From contig JBNJCX010000014.1 in NCBI GenBank assembly GCA_051744365.1, forward strand, positions 1-41,244: a stretch of 41,244 nt of DNA, read 5' to 3'. The DNA comes from Gudongella sp051744365. GTDB taxonomy: Bacteria > Bacillota > Clostridia > Tissierellales > Tissierellaceae. Below the pieces are notes generated by a model. The model was not told the origin of the DNA, did not search any database, and saw nothing but the letters and a program-made list of their open reading frames with translations. Made by a program: the position numbers and the translations under genes. How positions within the stretch are numbered: the stretch's first letter is position 1; the number at the start of each line of letters is the position of its first letter. Positions 1 through 7,141 of this stretch are shown piece after piece.

Positions 1-22
1 ACACTGAATCCATTTTACTCTG

Positions 23-57
23 AAAAATGAAAGCACCAGCTTCTAAAGCTAGTGCTT
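23..57 (-). terminator. Probable terminator of the phosphate butyryltransferase operon
   Basis: The arms 31-42 and 46-57 pair over 12 positions with one C-A mismatch and a 3-nt loop. On the minus strand the hairpin is followed by a T-rich run (TTTCATTTTTC). It lies about 100 bp past the end of the minus-strand gene at 157, so it is the likely end of that operon. The interrupted T-run makes it a moderate-quality terminator. Confidence 0.6.
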
Positions 58-156
58 ATAATTTAATTATTTTGGGACATTTTTAAAAACGGTTGACACG
101 ATTTTCTAAAAATAATTTAACGTTATTCAACTGATAGTTTTTAACAAATGCTCTTT

Positions 157-1071
157 TCAAGCCATCATGTTCATATATTTAGATATCATATTTCCCAGTG
201 CTATTGAATATAGTTTTGTATCTTTGTCATCAGCTCTTGACACCAACACTACTGGAGCCTTTGCACCCATTATTATTCCAGCAGATTTTCCATTGGCAAG
301 ATAGGTTATTGCCTTTCCTATTCCGTTGCCCATCTCAATATTGGGAACTAAAAGGATATCCGCATCTCCTGCCACAGGACTATCCATCTTTTTTATCTTT
401 GCAGCCTCCTTTGACAATGCAAGATCTAAAGCCAATGGTCCTTCTACTATAACGCCTTCTCCAAATGCGCCTTTTAATGACATTTTCCTAAGCTCATCTG
501 CATCCACTGTCGCCTGCATCTTTGGATTAACTTTTTCCTTTGCTGCAAGGCATGCCACTTTAACCGTCTCATTACCCATGGCTTTTGCTACGATTACACT
601 GTTATCAATAATCTTTTTTTTATCTTCCAACGATGGCGTTAAATTCATGCCTCCATCTGTCAGGTAAAGTAGCTTGTGATATGTTTCCACATCATATACC
701 ATTACATGGCTTAAAAGGCTATCAGTTCTTAGTCCCCATTCCTTGTTCAAAACGGCCTTCAATAATATAGATGTATCAACCAAACCCTTCATAATGAAAT
801 CCGCTTCACCTGAGCTTACCATTCTTACACCTACTTCAGCTGCTGCTACTATATCCGATTCATCAATAAACTGAAATCCAGATATATCAATATTACATCT
901 TTGAGCTATTTCCTCGGTTTCTTTCCTAGCTCCTATAAGAATTGGCTCACTGATTCCAAGTTTCGAGCTCTCAACAACCGCTTCAAGGACATCCTCATCC
1001 TGACATGCCACTACTGCCAATTTCATTTTTTCTCCCTTGACCAGGAGTAAATCTTTCAACTCTGCAATCAT
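157..1071 (-). CDS. ptb: Phosphate butyryltransferase (phosphate acyltransferase family)
   Basis: The 304-aa product matches the length and sequence style of the phosphate acetyl/butyryltransferase family. This family moves an acyl group between CoA and phosphate in the cytoplasm, giving butyryl phosphate for a kinase that makes ATP. Visible family features are the N-terminal Rossmann-like segment (KLAVVACQDEDVLEAV), the block TDGGMNLTPSLEDKK near residues 138-152, and the C-terminal GNGIGKAITYLANG and GIIMGAKAPVVLVSRAD blocks. The ATG at 1071 has GGAGG 8 nt upstream. It is the last gene of a probable four-gene minus-strand run, 21 nt after the TPR gene. No butyrate kinase gene is adjacent, so butyryl versus another acyl-CoA as substrate is inferred from family resemblance. 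Confidence 0.82.
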   Translation of the reverse strand: MIAELKDLLLVKGEKMKLAVVACQDEDVLEAVVESSKLGISEPILIGARKETEEIAQRCNIDISGFQFIDESDIVAAAEVGVRMVSSGEADFIMKGLVDTSILLKAVLNKEWGLRTDSLLSHVMVYDVETYHKLLYLTDGGMNLTPSLEDKKKIIDNSVIVAKAMGNETVKVACLAAKEKVNPKMQATVDADELRKMSLKGAFGEGVIVEGPLALDLALSKEAAKIKKMDSPVAGDADILLVPNIEMGNGIGKAITYLANGKSAGIIMGAKAPVVLVSRADDKDTKLYSIALGNMISKYMNMMA

Positions 1072-1092
1072 AATGCATTCCTCCTTTTTATA

Positions 1093-2226
1093 TTAGTTGT
1101 TTTTAAACTGTTCCAGTGCGTTTAGCTGGCTTTTTATATTGTCATCCTCTGGATTAAGCTGATGAGCTTTGTAAATATCATCATATCCTTTCTCCATATC
1201 ACCAAGGTTTAGATACCCAAGCCCTCTGTTGAAATATAATCTGTAATCTTCGTTTTTGGCAGAGTTTATTCCATCAGTAAATACTCTAATTGCCTTTTCA
1301 ATATCATTGTCATTGAAATATGAAATACCAAGCTCATTGTATACTTCCGAAACAGTCCCATCACTGTCCAGTGCTCCGTAAAAATATTCCTTTGCAGTCT
1401 GATTATCTCCATAACCCCTATAAGCCATCCCCAGAAGGTAATTTACATACCAGTTCCTGACATGTTTGGGCATAAGCTTGGAAAGAACCTCAATTGCCTT
1501 ATCGTAGTTCATGTTGCTCATGTACGTAAGTCCCAGCTCAACTCTGTAATCAGGCTCTATAATATCCAGTTCCTGTCTGATTTCCTGCCTTCTATTATCG
1601 TCGGGATCGTATGTCAGAACTTTATCCCATGTGAGCTTTGCCTTTACATACTGCTCGTAAAACTTATAATGATAACCCAGCTTGTAATATGCTGGATAGT
1701 ACTCTTCATCCTCATCAAGCAATTCTTCAAGAATTGCAGTTGATTCCTCAAGAAAATCATTCCCTTCTTCTATATTCCCTTTTTCAATCATATTTTTACC
1801 CATGGCCTCAAGAACCATGGAATAATAGAAGATTCCTTCCTTGGTTCCATATAGATTGTTGAAAGCTCTGAACAGTAGTCCGCTTTCTGTATAATCCTCA
1901 CGTTCAAAAGCCTGTAACCCCCTTTTGAAGAGTTCCTTCTCCATATCTGGATTGTAAATCTCCAGTATCTGAGCATAGTAGTCATGGTATTTGAAGTCCT
2001 GATCAGCTCCCATCAAATACAATATACCTTCTATGACCCTTTCCAGGGTTATACCCTTGTCCGCATCAACTTTACTGAGTTCAGTCAATAGTTTATCCGT
2101 AACTACAGGCAAAGGTATTGAACTATCCAGTTCAAACCCCTTCAATGTAATACCTCTATTATCCTTAAGCTGCACGAAGCTTATGGATTCAGTTTTTGAG
2201 TTGAAATAATTTTCTCCTACTGACAT
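1093..2226 (-). CDS. TPR-repeat protein
   Basis: The 377-aa soluble protein has no signal peptide. Residues from about 105 to 370 are made of tetratricopeptide-like helical pairs, for example YPAYYKLGYHYKFYEQY, SEVYNELGISYFNDNDIEKA and YRLYFNRGLGYLNLGDMEKG; such solenoids usually hold partner proteins. The first 100 residues are not recognisable. The ATG at 2226 has GGAGG 6 nt upstream. It lies 11 nt after the membrane-protein gene and 21 nt before ptb, so it is probably co-transcribed with both. A scaffold role is inference; no catalytic motif is visible. Confidence 0.8.
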   Translation of the reverse strand: MSVGENYFNSKTESISFVQLKDNRGITLKGFELDSSIPLPVVTDKLLTELSKVDADKGITLERVIEGILYLMGADQDFKYHDYYAQILEIYNPDMEKELFKRGLQAFEREDYTESGLLFRAFNNLYGTKEGIFYYSMVLEAMGKNMIEKGNIEEGNDFLEESTAILEELLDEDEEYYPAYYKLGYHYKFYEQYVKAKLTWDKVLTYDPDDNRRQEIRQELDIIEPDYRVELGLTYMSNMNYDKAIEVLSKLMPKHVRNWYVNYLLGMAYRGYGDNQTAKEYFYGALDSDGTVSEVYNELGISYFNDNDIEKAIRVFTDGINSAKNEDYRLYFNRGLGYLNLGDMEKGYDDIYKAHQLNPEDDNIKSQLNALEQFKNN

Positions 2227-2237
2227 GTAATTCCTCC

Positions 2238-2987
2238 TTAAATCTTTCTCATAAACATTCTTTTCCTTAGGGTCGTAGAACTCAGTAGTTTAAATAGGTG
2301 CCCTCTGTATACCATTGCAACTGAAAGCAAGGCGCTTGCAAGAAAATATAAGAACACTGACCCCAGACCTAAATCCAAGGACAATCCTCTAAAGGGATTT
2401 AAACCTCCACTAAAAATATTTCCTGTTATAAAATAAAATATTGTAATTAATATTCCATTTGGCAATATCCAATTAATCCAATTGTCCTTCATAAATTCAA
2501 TGCAATATAGTATAGTTTGAAGCGAATCTTTTTCCTTAATATATAATGATTCAGGGAGTGGATTTAGTATAACAAATGACAATACCCCAAGTATTGAAAT
2601 AAGAATTATTACCACAGATCCAATAATACCTGATAAGAAGCTCAAAATCAGATTAACCAGATAAAATATAAAAATTACTCCGTATACCTTTCTAATGAAG
2701 TATGTGAATCCATACTTTATATCCTTCCATCTGAACCTATTGTAAACTACTACATTGTGAAGCACAAAAAGATAACTGGATATAATTGCACTTTCAACCA
2801 AGATATATATAATCCCTAAAAGGAATCCCAGACCTGACAGTAGATTGAATATTATCATTCCTGCAACAAGACTCATTATGGAGTATACCACTCCCATAAG
2901 CAGTATCTCTGGACTTTCAGATACTGTATTCTTGGATTTCGAAATAATTTCCTTGTTTACAAGTATGATGTCTTTAATTATATTCAT
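2238..2987 (-). CDS. Polytopic membrane protein of unknown function
   Basis: I do not recognise this 249-aa protein. Hydrophobic stretches near residues 28-50, 54-76, 101-118, 121-141, 172-193 and 207-228 suggest about six membrane helices, and the C-terminus is basic (RKRMFMRK). The layout is similar to small permease-like or DUF-type Clostridial membrane proteins, but no transport motif is visible. Its ATG overlaps the stop codon of the upstream radical SAM gene (ATGA at 2984-2987), with AGGAG 8 nt upstream. This suggests translational coupling and possibly a shared task with the radical SAM and TPR proteins. Confidence 0.75.
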   Translation of the reverse strand: MNIIKDIILVNKEIISKSKNTVSESPEILLMGVVYSIMSLVAGMIIFNLLSGLGFLLGIIYILVESAIISSYLFVLHNVVVYNRFRWKDIKYGFTYFIRKVYGVIFIFYLVNLILSFLSGIIGSVVIILISILGVLSFVILNPLPESLYIKEKDSLQTILYCIEFMKDNWINWILPNGILITIFYFITGNIFSGGLNPFRGLSLDLGLGSVFLYFLASALLSVAMVYRGHLFKLLSSTTLRKRMFMRKI

Positions 2988-4738
2988 TTTGTCAACTCCT
3001 CTGTGTATGCATTGATTCTATAAGTTTTGCATCTTTCCAAAACTCCCTCTTTATAGTTGAACAAAACCCATGTTCTGTTTTTCTCACTTCCAATTTTGTA
3101 CCCATTCTTTATTATTTCAAATATATCATAGCTAAATTCATGAATATTGACCTTTTTTAAAAGCTTCTTTGTCGGCAGGTCTTTGTACCCAGGTAAAACT
3201 TCAGTTAATAGTCTTTCCGACTTTAATATGTTATGGATATTAATCTTCATATTTATTGAGTTGGCTTTAAGAAATTCAGGAAGTTGTTTTCCGCCGTTAT
3301 TCTGGAGATAGTCAAAAGACAGGAATTCAGCAAAGAGTTCTTCCCTGTTAAAACCTCTTTTTCTGTAATAACCAAGAAAAATTTCATAAAGGCTATCTCT
3401 GCTATGGGAAATATCGTACAGGTCATTTTCTTTCCAATATTCCCTGAAATCCTCAAAGAACTCAAATGGACGATTGAAATGATTGAAAATTACAAGCTCC
3501 AAGCTATTTATGAAATATTCCTCATTGTAGTATTTTTCCACCAATTCCTCGATTCCCTTAAGTGCAATGATATCATCATAGCTTAACCATCTTGACCCCA
3601 TGACCTCATAGGGCGCTTTATCTAAAAGCTTATAACCATACTCCGTCTTCATCTGTCTAAGGGCAGATCCTTTTAGGAGTTTAAGAAATCCAAGCTGGAT
3701 TTTTTCTGGTCTAAGCTGAAAAATATGGTCAAAGGATATCCCAAATCTTTTGTAATCCTCATATGGCAGACCTGCTATCAAATCCAGGTGCTGATGTATG
3801 TTTTTATTCTGCTTTATAAATTTGCTTACATCTGAAAGTCGCTCAAAATCTGTATTTCTTCCTATTGCTCTAATCGTATCAGTATTAGTGGACTGAACTC
3901 CTATTTCAAACTGGAAGAGTCCTTCCTTGATATCTTTAAAGAATTCCAGCTGATCGTCATCTATTAGATGAGCTGTTACCTCAAAATGAAAATTTATCCT
4001 TTCTGGATTTTTTTGGACTATGTGCTTCATAATTGCTTTGGAAAATTCCTTGTTTGCATTGAATGTCCTATCAACGAACTTAATCTGCTTCACTCCAGCA
4101 TCGATTAGGTTGTTCAGATCTTTCTTGACTCTTTCAATATCCATGAATCTGACTCCCCTTATGGTCGAAGACAAGCAGAAGGCACAGTTGAATGGGCATC
4201 CCCTGGAACTTTCATAATATACAATTTTGTTCTTAAATTCCTCCCCCACAGTCTCATATGGAGAAGGTATCCTGTTTATATCCTGAATCAATGGTCTTGG
4301 TGGATTCTTTACCACATTATGATTTTCTCTGTAGACCAATCCTTTGACATCAATGGGGCTTCTTTTGATAATTAATTCCCTGAAGCTTTCCTCTCCTTCT
4401 CCATAGATTATAAAGTCAATGTATGGATTCTCATTCATAAATGTTTCCATATCATATGATACCTCAGGTCCACCTAAAAGAATCTTTACATGGGGCAGAA
4501 CCAGTTTCAGTCTTTCACATATCTCCAAGGTTTCATCGATATTCCAGATATATGTTGAAAATCCTATGATTTCGGGATTCATTCCGTACAGCTTAGCTGC
4601 AATATCGCTTATATTCTGATTTATTGTAAACTCCTCAAGCTGAATCTTTTCGATATCCTTTACATATCCTTTTAGATACCTTATAGCCAGATTGGAGTGG
4701 ATGAATTTTGAATTCAATGTTGCCAATACTATGGACAT
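2984..4738 (-). CDS. B12-binding-domain radical SAM protein (DUF4080 type)
   Basis: The product is 584 aa. Residues 1-125 resemble a cobalamin-binding Rossmann domain, with a GG turn at 89-90. A radical SAM domain follows, with the cluster motif C-x3-C-x2-C at Cys181, Cys185 and Cys188 (RGCPFNCAFC) and the downstream block FEIGVQSTNTDTI. The C-terminal 200 residues match what I know of DUF4080 proteins. The classical DxHxxG cobalamin ligand motif is not obvious; the N-terminus instead has NSKFIHSNLAIRYL. A longer TTG-started reading begins at 4768 but lacks a ribosome binding site, whereas ATG 4738 has AGGAAG upstream. The substrate is unknown. It is first in the run leading to ptb. Confidence 0.85.
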   Translation of the reverse strand: MSIVLATLNSKFIHSNLAIRYLKGYVKDIEKIQLEEFTINQNISDIAAKLYGMNPEIIGFSTYIWNIDETLEICERLKLVLPHVKILLGGPEVSYDMETFMNENPYIDFIIYGEGEESFRELIIKRSPIDVKGLVYRENHNVVKNPPRPLIQDINRIPSPYETVGEEFKNKIVYYESSRGCPFNCAFCLSSTIRGVRFMDIERVKKDLNNLIDAGVKQIKFVDRTFNANKEFSKAIMKHIVQKNPERINFHFEVTAHLIDDDQLEFFKDIKEGLFQFEIGVQSTNTDTIRAIGRNTDFERLSDVSKFIKQNKNIHQHLDLIAGLPYEDYKRFGISFDHIFQLRPEKIQLGFLKLLKGSALRQMKTEYGYKLLDKAPYEVMGSRWLSYDDIIALKGIEELVEKYYNEEYFINSLELVIFNHFNRPFEFFEDFREYWKENDLYDISHSRDSLYEIFLGYYRKRGFNREELFAEFLSFDYLQNNGGKQLPEFLKANSINMKINIHNILKSERLLTEVLPGYKDLPTKKLLKKVNIHEFSYDIFEIIKNGYKIGSEKNRTWVLFNYKEGVLERCKTYRINAYTEELTK

Positions 4739-4772
4739 CTTGATCTTCCTTTCTCTTTTAACCACCAATATT

Positions 4773-4802
4773 ATTTTACCTCAAATATAACGGTAAGGCC
4801 AA
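4773..4802 (-). promoter_or_regulatory. Candidate promoter of the radical SAM to ptb operon
   Basis: On the minus strand TTGGCC (4797-4802) is followed after 18 nt by TAAAAT (4773-4778). The -35 match is only partial, so this is a candidate. It sits about 35 nt upstream of the chosen radical SAM start. Confidence 0.35.
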
Positions 4803-4852
4803 TGGTAATTGCGTTAATTCTATTGAATAATTCAGTAGAAAGTACTAGAATG

Positions 4853-4858
4853 TATAAT
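4853..4858 (+). promoter_or_regulatory. -10 element of the small plus-strand gene
   Basis: A perfect TATAAT lies 25 nt upstream of the first ATG (4883) of the duplicated start region. No clear -35 hexamer is seen at 16-18 nt spacing, so only the -10 is annotated. Confidence 0.5.
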
Positions 4859-4868
4859 AGAACTAATT

Positions 4869-4920
4869 AAGGGGGATATAAAATGAAGCATTTTAAGGGG
4901 GACATAAAATGAAGCATTTT
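4869..4920 (+). repeat. Tandem 26-bp duplication of the ribosome binding site and start codon
   Basis: Two adjacent 26-bp units, 4869-4894 and 4895-4920, differ only at their ninth base (T versus C). Each unit contains AAGGGGG, an ATG and the codons for Lys-His-Phe. As a result the downstream gene has two copies of its translation start region in series. Confidence 0.95.
4883..4912 (+). CDS. Nine-codon upstream ORF created by the duplication
   Basis: The first copy of the duplicated start reads ATG-AAG-CAT-TTT and continues through the second copy as MKHFKGDIK. It stops at TGA 4910-4912, which overlaps the ATG (4909-4911) of the main ORF as ATGA. It has its own AAGGGGG 8 nt upstream. It may couple or reduce translation of the main ORF; that is inference. 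Confidence 0.5.
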   Translation: MKHFKGDIK

Positions 4921-5124
4921 GATTTTGACAAAATTTCTATTCAAGAAATGTCTAAAGATGACATGTTACTTATAATAGAGGCCCTTGAATACACAGGGAA
5001 AGCAACAGACATAGAAGAATTCCTTCAGTTGAGAGAGAATATATTGTTTGAGCTCTCATCAATTGCAGAACTTACACAAGAGCAGTTCCTTGAAAACTTG
5101 AAAGAAGAGACCCTATCTATCTAG
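4909..5124 (+). CDS. Small acidic protein of unknown function
   Basis: I do not recognise this 71-aa protein. It is acidic, has no membrane segment or signal peptide, and is predicted by eye to be mostly helical (MSKDDMLLIIEALEYTGK, then IEEFLQLRENILFELSSIAE). It is one of only two plus-strand genes in the window and points toward argS. Support for it being real comes from a TATAAT at 4853, a strong AAGGGGG ribosome binding site, and a terminator whose stem contains its stop codon. Its start region is a 26-bp tandem duplication. Confidence 0.8.
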   Translation: MKHFDFDKISIQEMSKDDMLLIIEALEYTGKATDIEEFLQLRENILFELSSIAELTQEQFLENLKEETLSI

Positions 5125-5136
5125 ATAAGGTCTCTT
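5105..5136. terminator. Bidirectional hairpin between the small plus-strand gene and argS
   Basis: The arms 5105-5119 and 5122-5136 pair at 14 of 15 positions, with one C-A mismatch. The TAG stop of the plus-strand gene (5122-5124) lies inside the stem, and argS ends at 5151 on the other strand. Short T-rich runs follow on both sides (TCTCTTATTGT plus, CTTCTTTC minus), so it probably serves both convergent genes. Confidence 0.65.
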
Positions 5137-5150
5137 ATTGTCTGTACGAT

Positions 5151-6851
5151 TTACATCTTGTTGGGTGCTTCAATTCCCAAGAGCCCCAGTCCAGTCTTTA
5201 TAACTGTTTTGGTTGAATAAACCAATGCTAGTCTTGCCTTCTTGGTTTCTTCATCATCCGTTATGATTTGAGTGCTGTTATAGAATTTATTGAATGCCTT
5301 GGCAATCTCAACAATCTGTCTTGTAATATAGAAGGGTTCATTCTTTTCCATTGCATCCAGAATAGTGCCTGGAAAATCATAGATCATCCTTATAATGTTG
5401 ATTTCATCTTCACCTGTGAGCTTGTCGAAGCTTATCTTGTCTCCTGGATCAAAGCCACCTTTCTCAAGAAGTGAGTTTGCTCTGGCATGAGTATATTGTA
5501 CATATGGTCCAGTCTCACCTTCAAAGCTAAGAGTCCTGTCCCAATTAAAAGTATAGTCCTTAATTCTCTGATTGAAAAGCTCTTGGAACAAGATTGCACC
5601 TATTCCGATCTGTTTAGCAACAAGGTCTTTATTCTCGAGATCAGGATTTCTTTCTTCAATAATGTTTCTTGTGCTTTCAATTGCCTTGTTCAAAACATCT
5701 TCAAGAAATACTACTCTTCCCTTTCTGGTTGACAAGGTTCCTTCCTCAAGGCTGACCATTCCAAAAGGAATATGGATACAATCCTTTGCCCATTCATGTC
5801 CCATCAATTCAACAATTTTTATCCAAGCTTTAAAATGGAGATTCTGCTGAGATGCAACTACATAGAGATTTTTGTGGAAATCATATTGTTTTTTTCTGTA
5901 CAGGGCTGCTGCGATATCTCTTGTTGTATAGAGTGTTGAACCATCCTTTTTCATAATAAGGGCAGGAGGCATTCCATATTCTTCCAAATCTACAATCAAA
6001 GCGCCTTCTGATTCCTCTACTATTCCTTTTTCCTTCATTTCTTCAAGAACCTCAGGCATCTTGTCTGAGTAGAAGCTTTCTCCTGCATATGAGTCAAACT
6101 TTATATTCAGCATATCATATACCCTATTGAATTCCTTTAGGCTTATATCTCTGATCCACTTCCAAAGCTCCAACGCTTCAGGATTTTTGTTTTCAAGCTC
6201 CTTGAACCAATATCTTGCCTCATCCTTAAGATCAGGATCCGCTTCAGCTTCTTCATTGAATCTTACATACAACTTAAGCAATTCGGGTATTGGATTTGCC
6301 TCGATAACCTCTCGGTCTCCCCATTTCTTATAGGCTGAAATAAGCATTCCAAACTGTGTACCGTAATCACCCAGATGGTTTATTGTTATAGTATCAAAGC
6401 CCAGGAACTCATATATCTTTGCCAGGGAATTACCGATTACAGTAGTCCTTATATGACCAATATGGAAAGGCTTTGCAATGTTTGGAGAAGAAAATTCAAC
6501 AATTACCTTCTTGCCTTCTCCCATATCTGATGACCCATACCTGTCTTTTTTATCCATTACATCTGTAATTACCAATTCAGCAAGTTTGTTTCTGTCAATA
6601 AAAAAGTTTACATACGGGCCTTGACTCTGAATTCTCTCAAAGTATTCATCATCCCCAATGCTTTGTGCTATTTCCTCAGCTATTGCATTTGGTGCCTTTC
6701 TGTACTCTTTGGCTAGTCTGAATGTTGGAAACGCATAGTCCCCCATTTCATAAGAGGGTGGAATTTCCATAAGATTTTCAACTTCCTCCCTGCTCAGGCT
6801 ATCCAACTTTTCATCCAGCAGCTCTATTGCCCTTTTCTTGAAACCTATCAT
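5151..6851 (-). CDS. argS: Arginyl-tRNA synthetase
   Basis: This 566-aa class I synthetase charges tRNA-Arg with arginine in the cytoplasm. The N-terminal additional domain (about residues 1-100) contains the tRNA-contacting block YEMGDYAFPTFRLAK. The catalytic core has the HIGH motif at residues 130-133 (KPFHIGHIRTT), preceded by VEFSSPNIAKP. The KMSKS position carries LSTRKGRVVFLED, the usual ArgRS variant. The C-terminus has the DALR-type anticodon-binding helical domain with YVQYTHARANSLL. Length is normal. The ATG at 6851 has GGGAGG 7 nt upstream. It is a single-gene unit controlled by the T-box at 6891-7106 and converges with the small plus-strand gene. Confidence 0.97.
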   Translation of the reverse strand: MIGFKKRAIELLDEKLDSLSREEVENLMEIPPSYEMGDYAFPTFRLAKEYRKAPNAIAEEIAQSIGDDEYFERIQSQGPYVNFFIDRNKLAELVITDVMDKKDRYGSSDMGEGKKVIVEFSSPNIAKPFHIGHIRTTVIGNSLAKIYEFLGFDTITINHLGDYGTQFGMLISAYKKWGDREVIEANPIPELLKLYVRFNEEAEADPDLKDEARYWFKELENKNPEALELWKWIRDISLKEFNRVYDMLNIKFDSYAGESFYSDKMPEVLEEMKEKGIVEESEGALIVDLEEYGMPPALIMKKDGSTLYTTRDIAAALYRKKQYDFHKNLYVVASQQNLHFKAWIKIVELMGHEWAKDCIHIPFGMVSLEEGTLSTRKGRVVFLEDVLNKAIESTRNIIEERNPDLENKDLVAKQIGIGAILFQELFNQRIKDYTFNWDRTLSFEGETGPYVQYTHARANSLLEKGGFDPGDKISFDKLTGEDEINIIRMIYDFPGTILDAMEKNEPFYITRQIVEIAKAFNKFYNSTQIITDDEETKKARLALVYSTKTVIKTGLGLLGIEAPNKM

Positions 6852-6890
6852 CTATATACCTCCCAGCAATTGACGTCCATGACGTTTTCT

Positions 6891-7106
6891 TAAAAAATAA
6901 ACCCTCATCCCTATTGTATAAGAGACGAGAGTTATCCCGTGTTACCACTCTTTTTGGCTTGCGCCCACTCAAAATCATAACGCGATCAACGTACCGAAGT
7001 AGCCTCCGAGATCCTCTTTAGTCAATTTACCGCAGCTGGCTTTCACCAATCCCAGCTCGCTTTTTACGGTTTCTTGCTTACTCTTCTCTTCTCTGGCATT
7101 ATTATA
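6891..7106 (-). promoter_or_regulatory. T-box leader of argS
   Basis: On the minus strand the leader has a Stem I with the AGTA element and GCTGGGATTGGTGAAAGCC apical region. The T-box sequence AGAGTGGTAACACGG lies at 6937-6951. The terminator has stem arms 6921-6933 and 6900-6912 (13 bp) followed by TATTTTTT. Uncharged tRNA-Arg should stabilise the antiterminator and turn on argS. The specifier is most likely AGA at 7015-7017, by alignment with the other three T-boxes here, but this is tentative. The UGGU bulge fits A73 of tRNA-Arg. Confidence 0.9.
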
Positions 7107-7112
7107 TTCATA

Positions 7113-7141
7113 AATATAACCGATTTCAGTATAAATATCAA
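7113..7141 (-). promoter_or_regulatory. Promoter of the argS T-box transcript
   Basis: TTGATA (7136-7141) and TATATT (7113-7118) are separated by 17 nt on the minus strand. The -35 overlaps the stop codon of mutS2 (7138-7140), so mutS2 and the argS leader are directly abutted. Confidence 0.7.

Noticed and set aside
90..120. Plus-strand TTGACA near the left end
   Set aside because: The nearest -10-like sequence is at wrong spacing and there is no plus-strand gene downstream.
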